From the NCBI GenBank assembly GCA_021234155.1, contig JAJEKV010000016.1:1798001-1862000 (forward strand): a stretch of 64,000 bases of DNA, written 5' to 3'. Shown here piece after piece: positions 10,694-22,003 of this stretch. Numbering within the stretch: the first letter of the stretch is position 1; the number at the start of each line of letters is the position of its first letter. Both the position numbers and the translations under genes were made by a program. The notes beneath the pieces were generated by a model. The model searched no databases, was not told the DNA's origin, and was given only the letters and a program-made list of their open reading frames with translations. This DNA is from Isoetes taiwanensis. Its lineage: Eukaryota; Streptophyta; Lycopodiopsida; Isoetales; Isoetaceae.

Positions 10694-12473
10694 CTCTTAC
10701 ATAAAGGAACAGATGACGATATTTTGGCGCTCCTCCTCGATCATTGAATTGAAGTGAAACATCCAAAAATTCCCTCGGCCTTGATGTTAGAAATCAGGTG
10801 ACCATCAAGTGGACTATTGCTGGATATAAAATGGGCTGTAATCTTAAATATCGCCATCTTTCCTTTATGCCACTAAAATTTATCCATTGGGAATGTTTTC
10901 TCTCTCTTTCATAGTGCGCAACTTATTTTTCTTCTTGCTAGTTTCCTAAGGCGAGGTTCACCTCAAGTAGATTATGGGAAAGCGACCCTCGGCAAACCCG
11001 AGGCCAAGAGGGTTGTTATAATCTGAGAGAGGGAGGGTTGACCTTCCTTAAACCATAGGTCGAAAGATTTATATCTTTGATTGAGAAGCAACATCAATTT
11101 GCATTAAGAACTACCCCATGGGCGATATTCTGAGACTACCATTTTGTTTTACCTTGAAGGAGGTGAAGTAGAAATTGATCCTCGGTATATTTAGACTCTA
11201 GGGTTCATTTTGCAATAATCAAATTTAGAGACTTCTTTTCACAAAATCATCTGTATACCGGATGGCTCTGTAGAAGAACCTCTTTTGACTCATCTTCTTG
11301 CATCATTGATCTCATTGGTTTTGCGGGGGCAAAATGCCTTTACTCTTGACATAAAAATATTAGAGAAATGTAGTACATTATGATCAACAACCCCTTTGCC
11401 ACATATAAGCTTAAATTAGATCTGCTGAAAAGCGAGATGCAAAGCGAAGGACAATCGAAGGACAAAGGGTTTGTAAACATCTAGAAATTTGGCTATTCAA
11501 AAAATTTCTCCATGGTAGAAAATAAAGACTCATCTAGAGGCATCAATCATCCTTAGAATCGTCCTTTCCTTTGGTTTCTCCATCTCAACCTCTATAGTTT
11601 AAGGAGGTGTGCCATATCCAACCATTGATTGATTAAACTTTAGATGCATAATATCAGCTACTAAATAGCAAGTTCTAAGTCCAAAGTAAATCAATGGAAG
11701 AAGAAGAATTATTGAATTAGAGTTCGTGCATAAGGTTTTAAGTTAAGTTCGAGGATTGGCTAGAACTAAATGAGGCAATAAACCATCTAGGAATCTTCAA
11801 AAAATGGAAGAATAGGAAGGATATGTCTATTAAAGCCAAAGATCAAACAAAACTCCAACTTTGCTCCTCATTGGACATGCAATATATGTATTGGAACATA
11901 TGGTATAATGATGAGAAAGAATAGTGGAGTTAAAAGATTTAATTAAGATTTGCTAAAATCTATTATATGACATCTGCCCGGTTAATTACGATCTATTGAA
12001 AGCAAATTAGAATTTTTTATATAAAGGAAAGCAAAGGGCAAGTAAGATGTATTCTAAAAGTGTCTTGATCTTTTTGTGCGTTGAGCATCTAAGGTCTTTT
12101 ATGGTATCGAGCATCCTTGATCAGCGATCATGGACTTTTCGATCTTCTAAAATCGAGTATGTGAAGGAATCAAACATGAGATATAAAAGGTATATCACGA
12201 GAAATTATCTGCTAGGCAAATCTTGCCAATGCTATTATGGTAATTGAAAAAAGAATTAGATTTCAACTGACATAAAAGTTAAAGGAATTGGATATCCTTA
12301 AAGAGACTATTATATTCAACTAAATGTGTGGCAATTATTGACAATTTTTTTAAATGGAGGCGAATTCAAATTTGACTTAAGAATGCATGGCTAATTCAAG
12401 AAAGGCGGGAGGACGCAATGTTGGCAAAAAATAATAAATATTTTCAATAGTAACCCATTTAACTTTAGTACTA
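10694..12473. other. Intergenic, no recognised gene
   Basis: AT-rich with short frames only. I see no repeats, domains or RNA genes. Confidence 0.45.
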
Positions 12474-15000
12474 CATTTTTTTTTTGAAGGACTAAAAAAG
12501 TGTATATTAACCGAAAGTGACCATTAGAAGGTGTACACAAATCTCATCTAGCTGTGTAAGCATAAGAAAATGCTCCTAAAACATGAGCCTAAAGCATTAT
12601 GTACTTACTCCGCCACATGAGACTAATGATAAAATTAGTTTGAAGTGCTTGAATCCAAATATGGTCTTTCACTTCTTGCATGAGGGAGGAAGACATAAGT
12701 CATCAATATCTTAATCTGGGCTACATCAATAATACCTCGAATAGATGAGTAAAAATGCCTTGAAAAATGTGTAGCCTACTTACTGATCCCAAATTGAACA
12801 CGGTAGCCATCTAGGCCCTAGATGAAATGTCTATTGCTTAGTTTGGGGCCACCTGGCATTTGGAAGTCAGTCTCTAACTTTGAATAGACCTTATGCTTAG
12901 AGACTATCTTTGGTAGAACTTACGGACAAAAAAGAGGCAATGCTCAAGTGTTTTGATTTTTTTGGAAAATCTTTTGAATATACTATAGAATCACGAAGAT
13001 CATAGCGTGCCCAAAGGCATTTACATGCAAACACCTATCTAAAACTTGCCGACAAAATACAAAAACTTTAGAGATGGAGCAATTTATCCTAAAACCATCA
13101 CCATGTATGAACCCATAATGGTTTGGGATACTGCAATTTGTGTTTGCCATCTATTTGGCAATTGGAGAGGTGGAGCTAAGAGCGCGATATATGGAGGCGG
13201 ATAATACTTGCCTTTATGAATATCGATGACAATCCCATGGCATCCTTTCCATGACATCAACTTGCACTATAAAGGCAAGTTCTCACTTCTTCTTCCATAT
13301 AGTTCCATCCTAACGAGAGTATACTTGAAAGCGGAGACCATGAAAAAGCTGACTATCTTTTTATACTATGCTTTCGAATAAAGATGACCCCTGCTAGAAC
13401 CCATCTTCTTTGTGTAAAGGGATGAGCCCGATGTAGCAAGTGGAATCTTGAGAGATCTAGCGATGATAATGTGCCCACCACTCTGAAACATCTAGTAGAG
13501 CATGGATAGAAAGAACACAATCAATATAGAAGTCATTTTGCATCCTATGTTGCCAATAATCCTTGTAGGAAGGGAGAAGCATTTGAAAAAGGCTCAAGAG
13601 GGGTGAAATAGAGCCCAAGAAAAACCCATTTGGTGGCTTCTTAGGGAGGAATACAATGACTAAGAGATTGTTTGAAGATGTAAACTAGGAGAGTCATCTT
13701 AAGCCATTTAAAAACCTTAGGATGAATTTTAAGGTGAGGATACTATATAGTAAGAAATCCATCATACCCACGCCAATATCCCACTTGGGAGGATGCATTA
13801 GACCAAGCCACCTTAATTACAACATCTTTCAGAGTGCCATCCTAAAATGAAATTGGGACTATTGCAATAAGCACCTATACTTTGACACGTGGGGCTAGCA
13901 ACAAGCTAGCCATATAAATATGGATCTTGTTGAAAACCGATTTGGCCATTGTAATATGACCAACAAAGAGATAACTTTGCTTGACCACCAAACTTCGGTG
14001 TTTCTCCAAATCCTTAATAATTTCTTCCCATTCGCTTTTGCACTAACATTAATGCCAAGGAGAATCCTAGTAGCTTGGTGGCATGTCCATGAAACAAGAA
14101 GATTCCATGGATAATCATGAACACATGTCGGAATTGGGTGTCCAACATTCATAAGGCCGTACACTTTTGCCAACCCACCAACACACGAGGAAGCCAATGG
14201 GAATGTATTTAAGAAGCGGTTTGTAGCTTCAAGATTCTCAAAATTACCAATCGAGAAATAAGAATATGTCACTTGCGTATTAATTACAAACCTCCTGCGT
14301 ACCATCCTCTATAGTAGGGCCACGAAGAAGCTCCTCCCACATGTCCTTAATAACAAATAAGCTGCGACAATGTCTCTACAACAATTATTAAAAGGAATGG
14401 TGCTTACGAGCATCCACGAGGAATACCATGATGAAGTGGAAAAATCTCGATGGCTCACCATGAAGAGAACAATAGCAGGGGAGACGGACATGCAACTTCA
14501 TGACATTTGATATAAATTGATCTTTCGAATCCCCATCGAGGCATACACAAGCGCCCATGAACTCGCTAACTTGTCATATGCCTTCACAAAAGGAGTTTAA
14601 GATACACAATAGGATGATTACGCAGGAAGTGCCCTAATAGATCCTTATAGACAACAACCACATTATTAAAATGCATCGTCTAAGTAGAAATCTGATTGAG
14701 TTGTAGAAATGGACTCGACCAAAATATCATTCAGATCTCTGCAAATGCTTTTGTAAATATATTTTATAAACCCGATTGTAATAGTATAATTTATAAGCCA
14801 TCTAAAATAGTTTGGGGATATTTGACCTTAGGAATTAAGCGAGATGGCACTTGTATTCAAAATTTTATCAGAAGGCGGTAGATCGACAAAAGGCGTAAAA
14901 AACATCAAATACATCTAGCTCTAACCATTCCTAATACTATTGAAAAACTCAATTAGTATACTATCCGGAGCCTTGGATACTTCCCTTTTAAATTCAAAGA
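12474..15000 (-). mobile_element. Decayed L1-type LINE, minus strand (copy B1)
   Basis: The sequence aligns along its length with a second copy (31.5-33.1 kb continued at 43.6-44.2 kb). Shared landmarks include CATCTAGCTGTGTAAGCA near 12545. A poly(T) run at about 12477-12486 is the poly(A) tail of a minus-strand element. The reverse-transcriptase part lies near 13895-14305. No frame is intact, so it is an old copy. The 5' limit near 15000 is where resemblance to copy B2 fades. Confidence 0.7.
13895..14305 (-). pseudogene. LINE B1 reverse transcriptase remnant
   Basis: A 136-codon frame on the minus strand contains SYFSIGNFENLEATNRFLNT. It corresponds to the segment after the YADD catalytic box in copy B2 (FFFLVANVENLEVAKLLLDT). 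The YADD box itself is destroyed here (the frame reads NTQVTYSYF), so no activity is possible. The other reverse-transcriptase blocks are recognisable only by alignment with copy B2. Confidence 0.6.
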
Positions 15001-17723
15001 TTAACCATCATTCAATTAAATTGGGATTATGTCTTAATTTTTGGGACAAATTTCATATTGTATGTTTTTTATAGCATATTCAAATTCACAAACCACCTCA
15101 AAAGTATGAAAATGTAATCTCATATTATTTACAAAATAGTCAATATTTCACAATATAGCACCATATCATAAAAGCGTGATGAAAAAAAATTACATACTTA
15201 TTCAACTTTCTTCAAGCAACCCCAATGATATCATAGCCTTCTTCGACATTACGAGGGTATTGTAATTCTCGCATTTCTAGCTGGAATAGTGTTTGGAGTC
15301 CATAAGTACAAAACACTTTCATAGTCTAGCCAAAAGATCAGGGGATCACTTTCAGTTCTCCTCCATCTCTTTGTCCAACAATCGAGGTACCTTTCTTTGC
15401 TCCGTCACGTTGGTCAAGTGATGCTTTGGACACCACCATTCTACGCACATGGTTGAAGTTAATATTACCTTCTTCTTTGCAAATGCCGGAGATTATGAAC
15501 CCCAACCACCTTTGGATATGTATCTAAATCTCTTTGGCTTTACTACCACAAATTGGTGGCATTCCAAGTCGATTGGAAGGTTCATAAGCATCCATGCCTA
15601 GAAACTTTGGCCTATTGTTCTTAGGACCAACATAGTGTTTGTCGGAAGGAGGAGGAGCATATTGCTTGCGAATGCTACTAACGGTGTCATCAACATCCTT
15701 AGCACTGCTAAGGTCTTCCACCTAGTTTGGACAACCACTATTCTTTGAGTTCATGCGAGGATGTGTCTATCTCCTCAACAGGTTAATCACCTTCTTCCGG
15801 TAAGCCACCAAGGCTTACGGTTGGTGTCATGGATTGGTTTTATAATGCTTTATATAGTCTGGATTCCTTCCTTAGTCAATCCCAATTGCTTCACTTCTTG
15901 ATTAGATTTTAGAGCTTTTGGTTGACACGGAGGTATCATAGGCTTGCCATTCTCATCTCTCGCCATATTTCCTCCCCTCCTCTCCCTCCTCCTCTGAAGG
16001 TCTCATCTTCCATTGGAAGATTGGAATCCGTCTCTCACCCAAAAAGTGAGCTAGGAGGCTGGAATGACCTTCAAGATCAATGTATAACCATCCACAAAGC
16101 TCTTCCAATCGGGCACTTCTTCTATGAGAGAAGCTATAGGGTTTGGAGTAGTGCATTCATGCAAGATTTCCATTAGCCTAGGAAAGTTGGTCCTTGTTCT
16201 TTTGCTTCAATATACAACTATATTTGCCAAATAATGCATCCACATCCTCATGGGTATGCAGGGCATAAGAAACCCTAAATTAACTCTTTCAAATATCCCC
16301 ACGGCTATTAAGTAGGATAGGAAAGAAAACATCCACTGTTGTTCTTATTTTGGCCAACACAATCATCAAGTTGCAAGAGGAACCTTTTGGGTAGGTCTTG
16401 AGCTCTAGCACGTGAAGTTGAACCTCCAACATGTTCTTAGATCCGTGCTTCCCTAAACCTCTCCTGGCAGCCAAGATCCCACTGCTTTTGTTGCTCTCAA
16501 CAAACTATTATTTCCATGCAAAGCTATCACATTTCCCCTATTTTTTTTTTTTGCCAATTAGCCATGAAAAAGTTGGAATTGCATGGATATTTTGCCATGC
16601 TTTTTACATATCCATTTGCCTAGCAAAGGGTATCTTTTTGTTTGGGTTTCTTTCATCACGAAGTGCATGCTTTCGAAGAGAGTGTGTACATGTATAGGTC
16701 CTCCTCTCATCAGCGGTATACTCTTGAAAAGTGGCTCTTGCTTCCACCCGGTTGTTCTATTGTAAAGAATTGCATACAACCACTCCAACAACACTCTGAC
16801 CCCCTAACCTTCACCATTGTCTCATGTTTGATGTCACTAATCAACTTATCTCTTTTGCTAGGATAATGTCGGCAAGCTGATACTTCTCCCCTTTTGCCTA
16901 GGTTTAGAGTTCAAGCGCCAATGGATCAATATCAAGACAATCAATGTCCCCAACAACCTCAAGCTCACGGAAAAATATAATCCTCCACAAATTGAACACT
17001 ACTTATAGGCCATGCCATGATGCAAGGAACCTCTAATTGCTTGACACACCAAAACATTCCTTGTCACCCAAACCTTTACCTTTCGGTTGTCTTCCAACAA
17101 AGAAATTGCAATACCAATATTGTCTTCCCCTAGTCTTTCATCATTACTTGACTTGGCCGGGATCTACTAGCACAATGACTCCTTGGCCTACTATTTCCTT
17201 GTTGCACTTGTGCATGATTCTCACCTTCTTGTTCCTCCATTTGCACCTACTATGGAGGACTAATTTTTCTTCAACATCCTTGCTAAAGAGTTGGTTTTCA
17301 TTGAAATTGCTCTTTTCAATATATTTGCACACCATCTTGAGTTGGAGGCACCATTGACCTAGGCAAATTGCACCCTTTTTGGTCAATAAGTAGGAAATAT
17401 TAAAACACCATAAGATAAAGAAAATCATTAACATTTATGGAATATATAGAGATAAATCAAATTTTTTAAAAAAGCAAAAATTCCTTAAAAATAGGTTTAA
17501 TATAATAATAATATAACAATGGTATAAGCGAAATCATTTAAAACAAAATTTTCCGTGGCAACAACAAGGAAATGACATTTATATAAATATATCAAATTTT
17601 AATTATCGAAAATTTAGCCTTGATTCTGAAAAGACATATAAGCGATAAGGTGGTAGTGAGAATTTATTATCCATAATAATATACCATAGATGATATAGGT
17701 GGAGGGAATTTCATGCGCCTAAG
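15001..17723. other. Unrecognised region with minus-strand coding traces
   Basis: Minus-strand frames at 15524-15721 (contains APPPSDKHYVGPKNNRPKFL), 15953-16156 (contains LEELCGWLYIDLEGHSSLLA), 16558-16794 and 17144-17434 have coding-like composition and the same orientation. They are broken by stops and frameshifts, and I recognise no domain. They may be remnants of one transposon or gene. Confidence 0.3.
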
Positions 17724-17816
17724 CGTGTTATTTGAGGCAATCATTTATTCCGCTAATTTCTAATTAACCCTATATAAATCAGATTCACGCTCTCAAGACC
17801 TCCATTCCTTCCAAAT
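17724..17816 (+). promoter_or_regulatory. TATA-box promoter-like segment, copy 1
   Basis: TATATAAAT at 17771-17779 is followed 11-20 bp later by CACGCTCTCAA and a pyrimidine-rich stretch, as in plant core promoters. A homologous segment lies at 18842-18933. A small open frame starts just downstream. Confidence 0.45.
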
Positions 17817-18255
17817 GTTTTTCTGCGCCATGAAGCGTTCGGTCTCGACATTGGACCTTCATGAAGAAGCAGGGTCTCCCTCAAAAGGCGTCGGGTTGAA
17901 AAACCCCTCAATTCCCCCTCCTCCCCTATTGATTTTGTCCCAATTCTCCTCGATTACGATTAGGAGGATGAAGAAGGAAGGAAGAGGAGGGGTTGGGCGA
18001 TCCGAGGATTCTCAGAATTTCGACCAGCTCTACCGGGGTTGGCTCGACCACGAAGCGAGGAAATAAAATCTCTGGCGAAGTCGTGGGAGGAGGAGGAGGA
18101 AGAAGATTTGGAAGAAGGTGGGAATTGACCAATTTTTAGAATAGTTCTTGAGAGATGAACTAGGTTTGCATGGGTGCCTCTTTTTTTGCACCTTTCTTTC
18201 TTCTTTCTTTTCTAACACCTCTCTTTCTTCTTTCTTGCAGACATGGAAGAAGAGT
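17815..18255 (+). CDS. Small unrecognised gene, possibly DOG1-like
   Basis: Directly behind the TATA segment an open frame begins MKRSVSTLDLHEEAGSPSKG (ATG near 17830). It reaches QNFDQLYRGWLDHEARK before a stop at about 18064. A one-base shift continues into an acidic stretch (SWEEEEEEDLEEGG). A polypyrimidine tract with CTTGCAG at about 18234-18240 could be a splice acceptor. FDxLYxGWL resembles the start of the DOG1/TGA regulatory domain, but that rests on a short motif only. The function is not established. Confidence 0.25.
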
Positions 18256-18841
18256 GATGCAGATCTCGGGCGGCCCTCTTTTTTTTTTTGTTACTTATAG
18301 AAGTTTCGGACATGCCTCCGGGCATTTTTTTCTGTAATATTGTGAAAAGCCTTCGGGCATCTACTTACAAGTCTTCGGGCATCTATACGTATCAATTTTG
18401 AATGAAATGCTCAAAGTTTTCTTCACAAAATTTTTCTTCAAACAGTTTTTCTGTACATAAATTTTTTGAATGAAATCAAATTTGTTTTCTCAAGCATTTG
18501 TCTCCAAAGTGTTTTCTCCAAAATTTTGTCTCTGTATTTGTCTCAACAAAGTCTCGGGAACACTATAAATCAACCACATGAGATCTCTGATTCATCACAG
18601 TAACCATAGAAAATTTTCCCATACGCCTTAAAAAAATTCCCCAACACTACAAGTCATTTTTTAGCCTTGATAATTTAGCCTTTAAAATCATTTTTTAATT
18701 TAGCCTATATAAAATTTTTATATTACGTTTTTCGAATGCAATAAATGGAATAAAATGCGAGTGAAAAGTTATTGCATGAAATGCAATATTCTCCATATAT
18801 ACCATATACATGTCATATGCGGCGGGAAGGCAAGATGCGGC
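18256..18841. other. Intergenic, 3'-UTR-like
   Basis: T-rich with three CTTCGGGCATC-type repeats at about 18325-18385. I see no gene. Confidence 0.4.
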
Positions 18842-18933
18842 GTGTTAATTCAAGCAATCAATTATTCATGCTTATTTATTTCTAATTATGCCTATATAAA
18901 TCCATTTCACGCTCTCAAAGTTCCTACATTTTC
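18842..18933 (+). promoter_or_regulatory. TATA-box promoter-like segment, copy 2
   Basis: Diverged direct repeat of 17724-17816, with TATATAAAT at 18893-18901 followed by TTTCACGCTCTCAAAG. No clear gene follows. The next 600 bp hold only short frames. Confidence 0.45.
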
Positions 18934-19554
18934 TTCCTTTCTTCATCTGATTTGCGGTTCAAACCTTTTGTGTTTTTCTTGGTGAAGCGAGAATTCTTTT
19001 CAAACAATGTTAGATGTTTGGTTTTGGCAATTCTAACTTACTAAAGACTCAGCCTTTTTGTTCATGTAGCATACATGCTTGAGAGGACATCGGAGGCTCA
19101 ATTAAAACCAAAAAGAGGACTCGGTCTTTGAATCAACGACCTCGGAATTAAAACCAAAAGCAAAGTCCTCGTTCTTGAATCCAAAAAAGCCTCGAGAATT
19201 CAAGGTTAGTTTTTCATTTAGTTTTAATTTTGCATGTCAATGGCGGGTTTAATCAGAAGACAAGCTTATGCATTTGCTTTCGGCCCGGAGGAAGGCGGAT
19301 GATGTTTATGAAAACAGAATAGTTTTTATAAACTTCATACGCTTCTTTTGTTCAGTAAATTCACGAGTTTCTCTTCACAGATTAATCATCTTTGTTGCAT
19401 GCAAGTTTCTAATATGAATAGTAGAAAGCATTAGAAAAATCTCAAAGATAATATTTGAAACACACAAAGCGTGTTCCAATACACACTAAGCATGTTACGA
19501 ATATGTATGCACACTTTCGTGCATTAGTGAGGAGAGGAAAAAAAAAGCATGCAG
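18934..19554. other. Intergenic, no recognised gene
   Basis: No domain or strong signal seen. It might contain an untranslated transcript from the copy-2 promoter. Confidence 0.35.
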
Positions 19555-19632
19555 GATAGATAAGTAAAATAGATTAAGGCCGGGGCAATTATTTGCGGCA
19601 ATTGCCGGCCTTAATCTATTTACTTATCTATC
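19555..19632. repeat. 78-bp near-perfect hairpin element
   Basis: GATAGATAAGTAAAATAGAT then TAAGGCCGG (19555-19583) is matched by its inverted complement at 19605-19632. The interior GGCAATT...AATTGCC pairs too, so nearly the whole segment folds. No target duplication is obvious. Confidence 0.8.
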
Positions 19633-22003
19633 AATACGAATTCTCTGCTGAATACTGCAGAAGCCCGGCTGGATTTTCCTATATACGGTTTACATCTTTG
19701 GCGTGTAAACAATTTTATCCTTAGTTTCAACTTTTGGCTTAAACACCACGGTGGCGTCTCTTAGTTTCTAAGTTTTTTTAATAAATAAATCTGACCGCTT
19801 GGGCGTGAATCTTGATACTCAGCTAACTTCCTATTGATAGATGCCATGTTACATTAATCTCGGTTGGTGGCGAAGATGAATTGGAATTACATTTAGGGCG
19901 ACAATTACCTGACTTTAGCTCTAGTTGCGGCTCCAAGCTCCGATCGGTTGAAGCGCATCAGAGCATCGGTCCATTTGGGCCCTAGATACACAAGTCTTGC
20001 AACCCACGGAATATTTAGATCAAGTGATGATGATGATGAGCAGTAGCGGGGCCATTTTAAGCTGGGCTCACGAGGCCCTAGAGATCACATGGAAATTTGC
20101 GATTATTAGGTGACCACCGATCATGCAATACATGCATTGATTGAGAGTGAATCTAGCATAACCCGTCATTTCGAGATTCAAAATGAGGAGCCGTTGGTTA
20201 GTGACTAGCCTCTATGCCCGGATGCCTCAACATGAGCCACTACTGAGGCGGTGACATACAATGCAATGGCTCAACCAATGGAGCATGACCGGGGAGGGAG
20301 GGAGCATGACGGGAGGGGAGTGGTGGTGGGTGGTGAGGGAAGGTGAAGCTGGAGCACAGGATTTTTCTTTGGGGTTTTACGAGACGAAGAATTCACTATA
20401 CGGAATGGAAATGGGAGTATCGATAGCTAAGCTACTCGATGGCCCGGGCTTGAAACAATATTTGTGCTTGAAGCGATGCGGGATTTTAATATGTCGGGTT
20501 TATCCAAATTTTGTAAACTTTTGCCAATCAATACAACAAATTTTGTCTACTTCTATATTTCTACAATGTAATACATGTTACATACCATTTTTAAAAGCGG
20601 TTTCTTGGCCATGCAACAAATGTTCCAACACTTTCTCCAACGTATCCCCACGGGTGTAATGTCTGCGAGTAAAGCTTCATCCATAAGCTAGCGGCGATTA
20701 ATCTTGTAACTTCGGACATACTTATCCCCGGCGGAATTCCATGGCGGTTTCGCGGTCGGATCGATGGAGTCGATCTTGTATAATCCTACTTTCCTTTTAC
20801 GATTTGTGGTTAACATGAAACATTCATCATCGACCACTGCCGGACAATTGTCTATTCGGACACCTACTATTGGAAATTAATGTTCAAGCTATAGGAATGA
20901 TATGAGTACCTGAGTGCAGCCATTCTTGAAAGGCGATTGGCGTTCACCGAAATCCGAGGCGTTATGGAAACTTCGGTAATTTGGGAAAAATTCGAGATTA
21001 GAAGAAAGCTTAGGTTAACTACGTTTAGGCGGGATAAATGTAATCAATGAAGAACCACGGTAGATTGGTTTTAAAACTCAATGAAAGAAGTCATTGAGGG
21101 CCGGGTTCTTTTTTTTTTTGAAAGTGAATCTTCGTCATTATTATTTTTTTATGTGTCAAGAATATTTGAAGCGCATATTGTGTTTTCTTGAAATTCAAAT
21201 TTCTCTCATGCGGGTAAAGCAGCTATTTTCGTCTGGTAGAAAAAAGGTATTTGTTAGAGCAGCTCGGCTTATCCGAAGCGACCTTGCGACTCTGTTACTA
21301 AGCGATTAGGAGATGTCTTCTAAAACCAAAAGGTAATTGGTGGGCCGGGGCGAGAAGCGGTGTGAGAGGAAACTCAAAACCGGCTCTTCTCAAGTTTGGA
21401 AGGGCGTTGAAACCCTATTCAAGGTATTTAATTTGCCTTACGAATACCGCGGTGTGTGGAGAGTATTATACATTTCATAAATTTGAGTTATTTCCTTGCC
21501 TTGGAGTTAATATGGTTTGCCGCAATTTGAGTTATTATGCTTTGCATGAATTTAAATTATTACCTTGAGTTAATGCTCTCGATTATGCATTTTTTTTTTT
21601 TTAGGACATAATTTTTGCTCTGTTTTTATAGAATATAGTTCTTAGTAGTTTTTAACGAGGAGGGGTACACACCTATTTAGAAATTTTGGAGGTTTGTGAT
21701 TAGAGATAGCGGTGTTCAATGAGGTTAAATAGTGTGAAATATGGATTCATAAAAGTGCAGCGGCTTAAAATGTGGATGCATAATAATTTAGCTTCAAATT
21801 CGCGCATAGCATGGTATCTGATAAAGCTATGAACATGCCAAAGCGTGAATTATACTAATTTAGGTTCAAATTCAAAAGCGTGATCTCTTGATACGGAAAA
21901 TACAATAAAAATGTTCATCTTCTTTTGCGATTGCCCAAAGAGGAAGAAAACCCCTAATAATTAGGGAGTCTATTCTGGCAGAAACCAAGGGTAGGCGACC
22001 CGG
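19633..22003. other. Intergenic with one G-rich tract
   Basis: No gene recognised. 20290-20346 is G-rich with many GGG/GGGG runs on the plus strand and could form a G-quadruplex. The rest is ordinary. Confidence 0.4.
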
